Of a stretch of DNA of 64,000 nucleotides, positions 54,701 through 62,074 are shown piece after piece. Source of the stretch: WRGA01 sp031553395 (GTDB taxonomy: Bacteria; Bacteroidota; Bacteroidia; Bacteroidales; WRGA01); the NCBI GenBank assembly GCA_031553395.1, contig JAVBLR010000016.1, forward strand, positions 1 to 64,000. Direction: 5' to 3'. The position numbers were made by a program, and so were the translations under genes. The notes below the pieces were generated by a model. The model had not been told where the DNA came from. It searched no databases and saw only the letters and a program-made list of their open reading frames with translations. How positions within the stretch are numbered: position 1 is the stretch's first letter; the number at the start of each line of letters is the position of its first letter.

Positions 54701-56372
54701 CTGCTCGTCCTCCATTAGGAGCTCTGAAATAATAATCGCCATGTCCATTATCTTCCTTATAAAGAGAAACTTCCCGCCCAAAACTTTTAGAAGACAAATT
54801 ATAATTATCCATGGTTGGGTTTTTATCGTTTCCGGAGGAAGTAACATGACGACGAGATAAGTCTGCCCCCCACCACAATGCTTCTGCCGGGAAAGTTCCG
54901 GTAGCTCCTGAGATAAGTTTTCCTTTACTATTGTACATCGCGTTGCTATTCATTGTTGAAAAGAATTGCATGCCTCGTATTCTCGTGTCAAAAGCAGCGC
55001 AAATTCCTCTGCCTACATCACCTACAGACGATTGATAAATGCCCTTAATTAACTCCCCTGTTTCAGCATCATACAAACCCATCCCCAATGTATTCGGATT
55101 ATATTGCTGGATAAAGAAATGCTCCAGTCCCGGACGATCGGGATCAATATCTGCCAAACAATGACGGTCGCCATGTACAATTGTCGTATTTTTACTCAAC
55201 ATGCTTCCGTCATGATCCAACACATAACCACCTTCAACAAATTCATCACAACCATCACCATCCACATCTCCTACACGTACCTGATGGAATTGGGCAGCAT
55301 CAACAGGAACCAGATTAGACCATTGCAGTTCCAGTTTCCCGTTGATATAGCGCCACGCAGCATGTACACCGGTAAAACTATCATCCCCTTGCCTATTTTT
55401 ATATTGATAAATAAGAGACGGATGGATACCATCTAAATAAGCGATAATAAAATGTCCTGTAATATTTTTCCATTTATCACTGCGAGTTGTCTTTATTTCA
55501 TCTAATCGAGGCAGTAATATACGATCCATTTCAATTCCCGTTTCTCCATTAACTACAGATAGCCATTGCGGAGCCGATCCTACTTTGCCAGTATAATCCG
55601 TAACCGTTCCATTTTCGGCGGTAACAACTGTTCCATCTGCAAAAGTAGTACCTTCACTTACACACATCAGAACTTCGGCTTTTCCATCTCCATCCATATC
55701 ATAAGTAGTTACCATATCTGCGTGACCTTCGGTGGTTTTTACATTTACCCCCATTTTGATACGCCAATTAAAAACACCTTCACTGGAATAGGCTTCCACC
55801 AAAGTAGATAAAGCGCTTGTTACTCCAGTATCGCTCTCCTCATCGCTTTCAACACTGCCCGGGTGACGATCCAATACAAAATCATATTTTCCATCCCCGT
55901 CTAAGTCAGCAGGCCAGCAGAATTTCATTCCTGCAGTAGTAGAACCGTATTCAGTTGGTAACGGAGCAAAATTATAATCCTTTACGATGCGGCTATAATA
56001 AGACCCTGTATAACGCGGAGCGGTATAACTACCCGGCTCCTCTGTTTCCGTATTGTTCAATACACTTTTAATTACAAAGGTATAAGCGTTAGTTGCTGTC
56101 GATAGATTGGCGGTGTAATTCGTACTTTTTGTGATAGGCGTACTGTTTAATTTAGTTAATGCGCCTGATGATGAAGTTTTATAGTATATATTATACGCAA
56201 TATCATCCGGGTCGGTTGCAAAATGTCGCCAGGATATATACATTTGACTTGAAGTTTTGGGTATAGCTACTATACCCCTATCCATTTTCTCCATTTTCCG
56301 TTGCCCCATAATTGGCAATGTCCATGCTGCGAGAAATAAAAAGCATAGGACTAATTGTAATTGTTTTGTCAT
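51777..56372 (-). CDS. PL11-like rhamnogalacturonan lyase fused to PATR repeats and a T9SS domain
   Basis: 1531 residues with a signal peptide (MTKQLQLVLCFLFLAAWTLP). Residues about 24-640 form a PL11-type rhamnogalacturonan lyase: the fibronectin-like start (RKMEKMDRGIVAIPKTSSQMYISWR) and beta-propeller blades WPADLDGDGKYDFVLDR, TYDMDGDGKAEVLMCVS, QVRVGDVDGDGCDEFVEGG and WGDLFGDWREELIYCR. Rhamnogalacturonan lyases cut the galacturonate-rhamnose backbone by beta-elimination. From about 670 to 1440 come passenger-type (PATR) repeats (ISEGRLFVNGTLASKVQVDA, GGTLEVASLKDGG, GNNTISKATIKDGLLLLGST, NGGKLIISNTTG). The end is a type A sorting domain with ISIYPNPVQANAYINMGG (about 1450). A surface-displayed lyase on a long stalk is the best reading. 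The single regulon-like site at 56520-56562 precedes it, and it is separate from the enzyme operon upstream. Confidence 0.85.
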   Translation of the reverse strand: MTKQLQLVLCFLFLAAWTLPIMGQRKMEKMDRGIVAIPKTSSQMYISWRHFATDPDDIAYNIYYKTSSSGALTKLNSTPITKSTNYTANLSTATNAYTFVIKSVLNNTETEEPGSYTAPRYTGSYYSRIVKDYNFAPLPTEYGSTTAGMKFCWPADLDGDGKYDFVLDRHPGSVESDEESDTGVTSALSTLVEAYSSEGVFNWRIKMGVNVKTTEGHADMVTTYDMDGDGKAEVLMCVSEGTTFADGTVVTAENGTVTDYTGKVGSAPQWLSVVNGETGIEMDRILLPRLDEIKTTRSDKWKNITGHFIIAYLDGIHPSLIYQYKNRQGDDSFTGVHAAWRYINGKLELQWSNLVPVDAAQFHQVRVGDVDGDGCDEFVEGGYVLDHDGSMLSKNTTIVHGDRHCLADIDPDRPGLEHFFIQQYNPNTLGMGLYDAETGELIKGIYQSSVGDVGRGICAAFDTRIRGMQFFSTMNSNAMYNSKGKLISGATGTFPAEALWWGADLSRRHVTSSGNDKNPTMDNYNLSSKSFGREVSLYKEDNGHGDYYFRAPNGGRAAFWGDLFGDWREELIYCRTNNTGFVIVATWDETNIRQYTLMQNPAYRGQTTARGYYQTADVDFYMAADMPAPPIAPIQKADLYYTGSGWIDDNEANASYADGKSIMFDLRGGNTTYSLTNNMSPSRLWLMNPKGKDYTFSGAGKFTGTMDVVKSMQGDVTFNSNYDYTGITRISEGRLFVNGTLASKVQVDARGVIGGNATLNGGISLETGLNVEGGRIEPGVAGTLGTLTIVGNLDLPGRNNLAFDVDQTQVAKNDLLSIQGNFNVTGTNHAIIINPVTTITSGELALITFTGTTNATTSNFSVKGLEGIPYVLKIESNAVKLEVTEPRSAGSVVWKGGESSLWDFQAKNFLNGTNDDNFVSGDVVTFNDDAVNKTIVISETMPVSEMIFNNNTDYKISGEGSIGGTGSLKKTGTGKLSLLNEDNSFTGGIEIDGGTLEVASLKDGGLSSSIGASSNSASNWIMKNATLQTAGQMATNRNMQVEGTLTVNNPTTNNSVLMSGNITGTNIGLEVIGKGMLTLQGNNTISKATIKDGLLLLGSTNGNYNSLKNTNVTLQGGTLKMFDITSSTSNSESSFNIEVPEGVTASFEASSRWTLKGNLTGKGTLNFKIPKNDTPRLDLNGNWSTFEGTVNVTGTDFRVNNNYGYEKMTLNLAASGVSAYHLTSGRIIKLGGLIGVTGSKLSGASTTWTINNTTNNVFNGTIEGASSKLTKEGVGTFTLTGANSYTGGTTINGGKLIISNTTGSATGTGSVMLYNNAILGGTGIITGNVTMYGQSGIDLQNSKFETLTVEKDLRLTSNGSVTLDVSRDGKNSSDCIKVGGTVYLTGTLNLTPTTGAFAIGNSYKILNASAINGSFASITTELPEGMQWDQTLISSGIIQIVSTTAISNVKAENISIYPNPVQANAYINMGGLTGKVVIECISVSGVCVYKQGLESSGGIEEIDLSGLSAGSYLLRIYSEDYPKITKKIIKQ

Positions 56373-56519
56373 TTTAGATATTAGTTAAAGTTTATTATCA
56401 TTTAAGAATGTGTGAAAAATTGAATTGAGAAGTTATCGAAATACCGGTAACATTTAAAATAGCGTAAACTAAATTCTGGCATATACTTATCACGCATTCG
56501 ATTTTAATTAATTGTCTTG

Positions 56520-56562
56520 CAAAAATCCGAATAATATTTTTTAGTGCTATGGAAAATCATAC
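56520..56562 (-). promoter_or_regulatory. Degenerate regulon promoter 4 before the PL11 fusion gene
   Basis: TGGAAAATCATAC (56550) on the plus strand is one half-site. GATTTTTG at 56527-56520 on the minus strand stands 22 bases away in place of TAnnTTTG. The second half-site that should start near 56570 is not recognisable. It fits the other three promoters in spacing but is clearly weaker. The predicted leader is about 140 nt. Confidence 0.45.
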
Positions 56563-56580
56563 TAAAACATGCGATTGCGT

Positions 56581-57813
56581 TCATCGGGTTAAATCTCTCA
56601 ATGCCTTATCCCTGCCAACATCCATGCCTTTCCACGCCTTCAAATTAGTCCATTCGGTATAAGAAGCCGACCAAAATTCATGCGAAGCAGGAAGTCCCAA
56701 CGGCAACATAACCGCAGTACATAAATATAAGCTTCCGGTATTAATATAACTTTCCGACATATTTATCTGACTTCCTGCAAAACCAACCCTCAGCCATCCA
56801 TTTTTATCAAAATTATCAGAAGATTCTATTTGTTTTTTTATTACTGCCGTCAGAGCGCATCGCACTTGTGAATACAGTAATTCTTTCGGAAGAATATTCA
56901 TTAACGATGCTTGAGCAAGGGCATGAAAAACTCCGAACCGGTAAACAATAGAGCGTCCGATAACCGGATAAGTACCTTCCGGAGAAATAAAGCGTTCTTG
57001 TTGTACAGCAAATCGTTCGAATCGTTTTAATTGAGTTTCCAAAAAATCCGAACCATCCAACTTATGTTTTTTCAATATGATAAGAACATCAGTCAACATC
57101 GGATGGATAACCAGGCTATTGTAATAATCCATGTGGAATTCCGCACCATCTCCATACCACGCATCACCTTTATACCAATCCTTACAGAAACGATTTACTC
57201 CGTAATATAATCTCTCGGTATCATATTCTCCTGCAAATTCCAGTAAAGCAGCTTCTACTATCGATGCAAAAAGCAACCAATTACTTTCATTCGGTTTTAT
57301 GGAACGGGTTCTTTTCAGTTCTGTAATAACACGCTTTTTTGTTTCTGTATCCAAGTTACTCCACAATTGATTGGGTGCACGTAAAAGACCTTGGGCAAAG
57401 AATGCAGCATCAACCAATGCTTGCGAATGCCTATTATCAAAGACCAAATAATCAGGAGAATCCGGATTAACAGCATTTTTAATTCCATCTACCGTAAGTT
57501 TTATGTATTTTACCCTTAATCTTCCTTCTTCCATATCATCCGGGCCTAATTCCAGCCATGGAGCTATTCCACAGATTGTCCGACCAACCGCTTCTAAATA
57601 GGAAACTTCTTTCCGAAGCGGATCTGTAGATAAAGATTCAAAAGGCATATTCTTTTTAAGTGTATTATTACTTAAATTAATCAATACCGGATCTGCTATC
57701 TTGATTAATGTATTAATCCAATACGTTCTATCCTCATTTCCTGTTGATTGAGATTTTCCTATCATTGGAAAACATAAAATGAGAATGATAAATATGATTA
57801 CTTTATTTTTCAT
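56581..57813 (-). CDS. DUF2264-family protein, possible glycoside hydrolase
   Basis: 410 residues with a signal peptide (MKNKVIIFIILILCFPMIG). It matches the DUF2264 family: DPLRKEVSYLEAVGRTICGI (about 60-80), APWLELGPDD, ANWLLFASIVEAALLEFAGE, WYGDGAEFHMDYYNSLVIHP (about 215-235) and GTYPVIGRSIVYRFG. The fold is expected to be an all-helical toroid similar to GH88 and GH105 enzymes. Some members have been assigned to GH154 beta-glucuronidases, which would fit an arabinogalactan or rhamnogalacturonan target; I have not verified the residue pattern. The start overlaps the stop of the GH88 gene by 11 bases (57803-57813), so the two are translationally coupled. Confidence 0.85.
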   Translation of the reverse strand: MKNKVIIFIILILCFPMIGKSQSTGNEDRTYWINTLIKIADPVLINLSNNTLKKNMPFESLSTDPLRKEVSYLEAVGRTICGIAPWLELGPDDMEEGRLRVKYIKLTVDGIKNAVNPDSPDYLVFDNRHSQALVDAAFFAQGLLRAPNQLWSNLDTETKKRVITELKRTRSIKPNESNWLLFASIVEAALLEFAGEYDTERLYYGVNRFCKDWYKGDAWYGDGAEFHMDYYNSLVIHPMLTDVLIILKKHKLDGSDFLETQLKRFERFAVQQERFISPEGTYPVIGRSIVYRFGVFHALAQASLMNILPKELLYSQVRCALTAVIKKQIESSDNFDKNGWLRVGFAGSQINMSESYINTGSLYLCTAVMLPLGLPASHEFWSASYTEWTNLKAWKGMDVGRDKALRDLTR

Positions 57814-58984
57814 TTTGCAGTTTTTTCAAACGGGTTAATGCTTCCACATAATAATAATCAGCATACGTAAGCGGAACATCTACTTCGGCATTTTTATTGT
57901 AATTTCCCACACTGTGTTTTAGAATAAAGCCTCCATTTGTTCCTACTTCTGCAAGATATGCAGGAGAAGTAAGCGACCGTATTTGTTGTTTTGCAAATGT
58001 TAGCCATTTAGATGAATCTGCACTTTTATCCAACTGGCTCAACTCAATAAGAGCAGATGCCATTATTGCAGCGGCAGATGCATCGCGTGGAGCATTGGGT
58101 ATTTCGGGCGAATTAAAATCCCAATAAGGCACTTTATCTTCCGGCATATTCGGATGATTGATAATAAATGAAGCGATGCTTCTTGCTTGATCCAAATATT
58201 CGGGTTTACCTGTTTCGCGGTACATCATTGTATAGCCATAAACACCCCAAGCTTGTCCCCTCGCCCATGCCGATTCGTCGGAATATCCCTGATGCGTATT
58301 TTTTGCATGAGGTTTACCTGTAATGGTATCATAAGAAACAACATGAAAACTACTATAATCAAGACGGAAGTGATTTTCAAGTGTTTTTTTTGCATGTGAA
58401 TTGGCAATATCCATCAATCTATTTTCGCCTGTTGTTTTTGCAACAAAAATAAGAAACTCCAAATTCATCATATTGTCGATAATCACAGGATATTGCCATT
58501 TGTCATTCGAGTTCCATGATTGAATAAGCCCCACAATCGAGTCATATCGAGTTGATAAAGACTGAGCGCCTGTTTTCATCACTTCAAGATATTCCGGATT
58601 TTTAGTCAACCTGTAACCGTTTCCGAAACTGCAATAAAGCATAAAGCCAACATCGTGATTCGTTGTTATATCTTTTGCTTCTTTAACACGAGACGTATAT
58701 ATTTCAGCCTGTTTTTTTAATTCTTTCGTTGGATTATTTTCATACAAATACCATAACACACCGGGAAAAAATCCGGATATCCATGCTCTGTAAGAAGATG
58801 TTTTTATTTCATTATCTTCGAATGTACGCGGAAGTTGTCCTTCCTCTCCCAAAACTTCTTTTGCCAAAAACAACGATTGTGCTTCTGCAGTTTTAAATCC
58901 TTTTTCAATAACATCACTCATATCATCTGAAGTGCACGACATAAACAAAAGCGCTCCAGCAACAATAGAAAAGAATTTTCTCAT
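57803..58984 (-). CDS. GH88 unsaturated glucuronyl hydrolase, periplasmic lipoprotein
   Basis: 393 residues with a lipoprotein signal (FFSIVAGALLFMSC, Cys 17). The GH88 toroid is recognised by TNHDVGFMLYCSFGNGYRLT (first catalytic Asp at about 110), IIDNMMNLEFLI (second catalytic Asp at about 170), HQGYSDESAWARGQAWGVYGYT and APRDASAAAIMASAL. These enzymes remove the 4,5-unsaturated uronic acid left on the end of lyase products, which fits well with the PL11 lyases on both sides. It follows the GH43 gene by 32 bases and overlaps the DUF2264 gene. The lipid anchor would place it at a membrane, but the side is not certain. Confidence 0.93.
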   Translation of the reverse strand: MRKFFSIVAGALLFMSCTSDDMSDVIEKGFKTAEAQSLFLAKEVLGEEGQLPRTFEDNEIKTSSYRAWISGFFPGVLWYLYENNPTKELKKQAEIYTSRVKEAKDITTNHDVGFMLYCSFGNGYRLTKNPEYLEVMKTGAQSLSTRYDSIVGLIQSWNSNDKWQYPVIIDNMMNLEFLIFVAKTTGENRLMDIANSHAKKTLENHFRLDYSSFHVVSYDTITGKPHAKNTHQGYSDESAWARGQAWGVYGYTMMYRETGKPEYLDQARSIASFIINHPNMPEDKVPYWDFNSPEIPNAPRDASAAAIMASALIELSQLDKSADSSKWLTFAKQQIRSLTSPAYLAEVGTNGGFILKHSVGNYNKNAEVDVPLTYADYYYVEALTRLKKLQNEK

Positions 58985-59016
58985 ATTAATCGAATTTTAA
59001 ACTATTTTTATACGTT

Positions 59017-60021
59017 TTATTGATCGCCCCATTTTTTATTCAAGCGTTTGAGTTCTTTCTCAGTAATACTGATTATACTGCCATGCCTCGGATGAAAATC
59101 TTTTGTAAAAGACTCCGGTTTTTCTGTAAAATGATATAAATCGGTAGAGCGTTGAAATTCATACCGCCCACTGGAATATAAATCATACATCAGAATATAT
59201 TCATCTGAATTATTCAATTTAAAAACACTTGAACCTTCCACATTTGTCCGGGAATTATGATAAGCATCCAAAAATTCAAAACATTCTGTCCATGGCCCTT
59301 GCAATGTTTTGGCAGTAGCTTGTTTGATGCCGCTTTTTAATTCTTTTCCATTTTCGTCCTTTTCATTTCCTTTGAAAAAAAGATGATATATTCCATCTTT
59401 ATAAACAATATCAGAGTCGATTCCACCATCTTTTGGAGCAAACATTAATGTCGGTTCATTCTCAAATCCGGTAAAATTCTTATTTGCGTAAGCTCCGTAG
59501 AAATCAAGTCTGTTTTCATCTTTATATTTTATAGTGAAATATACCAAATACTTACCAACAGCAGGATCATAAATTGTTTGCGGCGCCCAAATATACCATA
59601 CATCTTTAAACTTCACGGGATATTGTTTTTCCAACGGAATAATGGAATGTGTCCAGTTAACCAAATCATCAGATTTGAGCAATATGATTCCCGGATTATT
59701 TTTCCAACCATTTTTTGCAGTAGACATATCGGTTGCTACCATATAGAAAGTTTTTTCATCTTCTCCGCGCAATATATGAGGGTCCCGAATACCTCCTGAT
59801 TGTGATATATCATCTGAATTCAGAATAGGTTCATTATTATTCAATGCTTTCCAGGTTACAGCATCCGAACTTACCGCAAAACGCAGTTTCTCCTGATGTT
59901 GCCTATTTCCGGATGAACCTTCAAAATAAGCAAACAGATAGGCTGTATATTTGTCTTTCTTCTGTCCATTACAAGGAAGAATCAGAGAGAATAAAATCAA
60001 TATAAAAAGAATTTTTTTCAT
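59017..60021 (-). CDS. GH43-like glycosidase
   Basis: 334 residues with a signal peptide (MKKILFILILFSLILPCNGQ). The five-bladed propeller of GH43 is suggested by the FAYFEGSSGNRQHQEKLRFA start, the GGIRDPHILRGE motif with a catalytic Asp (residue 80) in blade 1-2, WAPQTIYDPAVGKYLVYFTI, GGIDSDIVYKDGIYHLFFKG and VEGSSVFKL, which places a candidate acid Glu. Family members release arabinose or xylose or galactose; here side chains of rhamnogalacturonan are likely. I cannot assign the subfamily. The gap to the upstream PL11 gene is 9 bases and to the downstream GH88 32 bases, so all belong to one operon. Confidence 0.85.
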   Translation of the reverse strand: MKKILFILILFSLILPCNGQKKDKYTAYLFAYFEGSSGNRQHQEKLRFAVSSDAVTWKALNNNEPILNSDDISQSGGIRDPHILRGEDEKTFYMVATDMSTAKNGWKNNPGIILLKSDDLVNWTHSIIPLEKQYPVKFKDVWYIWAPQTIYDPAVGKYLVYFTIKYKDENRLDFYGAYANKNFTGFENEPTLMFAPKDGGIDSDIVYKDGIYHLFFKGNEKDENGKELKSGIKQATAKTLQGPWTECFEFLDAYHNSRTNVEGSSVFKLNNSDEYILMYDLYSSGRYEFQRSTDLYHFTEKPESFTKDFHPRHGSIISITEKELKRLNKKWGDQ

Positions 60022-60030
60022 TACTATATT

Positions 60031-61965
60031 TTATTTTATAAGGTCTGAACCCAAATAATAACCCAAATGGATGGGAGAATTGTAACCTACATTCTGATGT
60101 ATTGCACCTCTGTAATACACATCATCACTCATCAGGTATGGAAATTTATATTCTGTCGGGTGCCATGTAGAAAAAATCATCAATTCGATACTTCCCGGCA
60201 ATGGACGTTTATTATATTCGATTCCGCTCGAATGCCGGCGGGCAATTATTACTTCCTCGCGCCAATCACCCAATATATCGCCCATAAAAGCAACATTATT
60301 TTTAGAACCATTTGCACATGCCACATCATAAGGTTGCATAGAAAAAACACGGATATTTCCTCCGTTACGATTATACTGGTTAATTGCCCTGTTGTCAAAC
60401 ATCTGCCTGTTAAGTGAACCTGTCCACCAGATAGGGAAATTTACCATCGATGCTTTTTCACCACCTGTCGGCTTTCCATTAATATCATAAACAATCCGGT
60501 CGTATACCCAAGCTTCGCAACCGGGTGATTCAGGATCAATATCGGCTATCAATGCTCTTCCTTCATCACCGGCTTCATTTGCGAGCAATGCCCATATTTG
60601 TTCGCCTGTACGTGCATCTCGAAGTGACGATCTTGTTTTTCCACTTTCGAAACATTGATAAACCTGTAATCCCGGCCTGCTTGGATCGAATTTACCTACA
60701 TGAAGCATATCTCCATGTCCAAGTTTGGTAGAATACAAGCCTTTTCCGTCATGATCGATGGCGCACGCTCCGTATGTAATTTCGTCGAACCCATCATCAT
60801 CTACATCGGCAACTGCAAGCTGGTGATTACCCTGACCTATATAATCCTTATAATATTTATTGTTGGCATCGGTATCAAACCTCCATAACTTGGTCATCTC
60901 CGTTCCTACTCCGTTGTATTCCCACGCCTCAAGCACCATCTTGTTGTATACTCCACGACAAGCTACGATTTGCCATTTATTTCCGGATTTGAGTTTAGCA
61001 CCCGCAAGCCGGAGGCTATTTGCACGTTTAAAATAATTATCGCCCCATTCTTCGCTTGTTCCTATCGATATATATGGAGCTTTTGCAAGTTCTGCGCCAG
61101 TCATTCCGTCAATTATAGACAAGAATTCAGGAGCATCCCTGTTATATTTGCCTGCTTGTGCGTAATTTATTTTCTTGTCTTTGTTCGTATCTCCAGTATA
61201 TCCTCCATCTCCGAAATAAGTTCCTTCGGATGTACGAATAGCTATTTCATCTTTACCATCACCGTTGAAATCGGCAGCGATAAATACACAGGCGTTATTA
61301 TTTGGAATATTCGGTCCGAATACAACTCTCCAAAGGAATGTTCCGTCCAATTTATACGCTTCGAGTATAGCCGGACTTTTAGCAACGGCATCTTTATTTC
61401 CTTTCGCATACTCTCTTGCATGACGTACTACAAGTATCTCATAATTTCCATCTCCATCGAGGTCAGCTACACCGCCATCATTAATAATATATTCTTCCGC
61501 ATCATTAATACGAGGATCTGAAACCGTTTCTTTGAGAAAAATAGAGATATAAGGTTTCTTTTTTGATACCTGATCTGCCGACATGGTATATGTATCCAAT
61601 ACCTCGTCACTTCCATGATAACACAATTTATATACATTATCAGTAGAGTAATTCACATAGGTTTCAGGAACCTGAAAATTAGTAGAATTTACTATTGGTT
61701 GCGTATTCATCTTTTTCCAACCAGAGGCATCTTTGTAATAAACATCAAAAGCCGTTTCTTTTGTATCCGAAGGCAACATTCTCCAACTTAGTAATATTTT
61801 TGAGAAATTATCCCTTAAAGCAGCAACATCGGTCAACTGCCCCAACCTTTCATCAGCGATAGAGCCCCAAAAGTGGCGTTTTGTGTTTCCGGGATTGTTT
61901 GCAGTTATACTTGTTGACAAGATAAGTAGTATAAAGCAAATGAATGGTATTAGTATCTTTTTCAT
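60031..61965 (-). CDS. PL11 rhamnogalacturonan lyase
   Basis: 644 residues with a signal peptide (MKKILIPFICFILLILSTSI). Clear PL11 propeller blades: NDGGVADLDGDGNYEILVVR, FIAADFNGDGKDEIAIRTSE, GNHQLAVADVDDDGFDEITY, HGDMLHVGKFDPSRPGLQVY and FMGDILGDWREEVIIARRHS. The enzymes of this family split rhamnogalacturonan I by beta-elimination and need calcium, in line with the repeated DxDxDG loops. Unlike the 51777-56372 protein it has no PATR stalk or T9SS tail, so it should remain in the periplasm or at the inner side. It opens the enzyme operon (with 62075 upstream): its start is 109 bases after the GH2 stop. Confidence 0.93.
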   Translation of the reverse strand: MKKILIPFICFILLILSTSITANNPGNTKRHFWGSIADERLGQLTDVAALRDNFSKILLSWRMLPSDTKETAFDVYYKDASGWKKMNTQPIVNSTNFQVPETYVNYSTDNVYKLCYHGSDEVLDTYTMSADQVSKKKPYISIFLKETVSDPRINDAEEYIINDGGVADLDGDGNYEILVVRHAREYAKGNKDAVAKSPAILEAYKLDGTFLWRVVFGPNIPNNNACVFIAADFNGDGKDEIAIRTSEGTYFGDGGYTGDTNKDKKINYAQAGKYNRDAPEFLSIIDGMTGAELAKAPYISIGTSEEWGDNYFKRANSLRLAGAKLKSGNKWQIVACRGVYNKMVLEAWEYNGVGTEMTKLWRFDTDANNKYYKDYIGQGNHQLAVADVDDDGFDEITYGACAIDHDGKGLYSTKLGHGDMLHVGKFDPSRPGLQVYQCFESGKTRSSLRDARTGEQIWALLANEAGDEGRALIADIDPESPGCEAWVYDRIVYDINGKPTGGEKASMVNFPIWWTGSLNRQMFDNRAINQYNRNGGNIRVFSMQPYDVACANGSKNNVAFMGDILGDWREEVIIARRHSSGIEYNKRPLPGSIELMIFSTWHPTEYKFPYLMSDDVYYRGAIHQNVGYNSPIHLGYYLGSDLIK

Positions 61966-62029
61966 TTTTTATTTGGTGTATTTTTAATATTTAGCAAATC
62001 TCTTTCTATTGTTTTAATTCAAGAAGTTA

Positions 62030-62063
62030 ATCGGAAGATACTGACATTCCAATATCTTCCGAT
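62030..62063 (-). repeat. Inverted repeat between GH2 and PL11 genes
   Basis: ATCGGAAGATA and TATCTTCCGAT form a perfect 11-bp stem with a 12-base loop, 12 bases past the GH2 stop. No T-run follows on the minus strand, so it may be a partial terminator or an RNA-stabilising element in the operon. Confidence 0.65.
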
Positions 62064-62074
62064 ATCTTCTCAAT

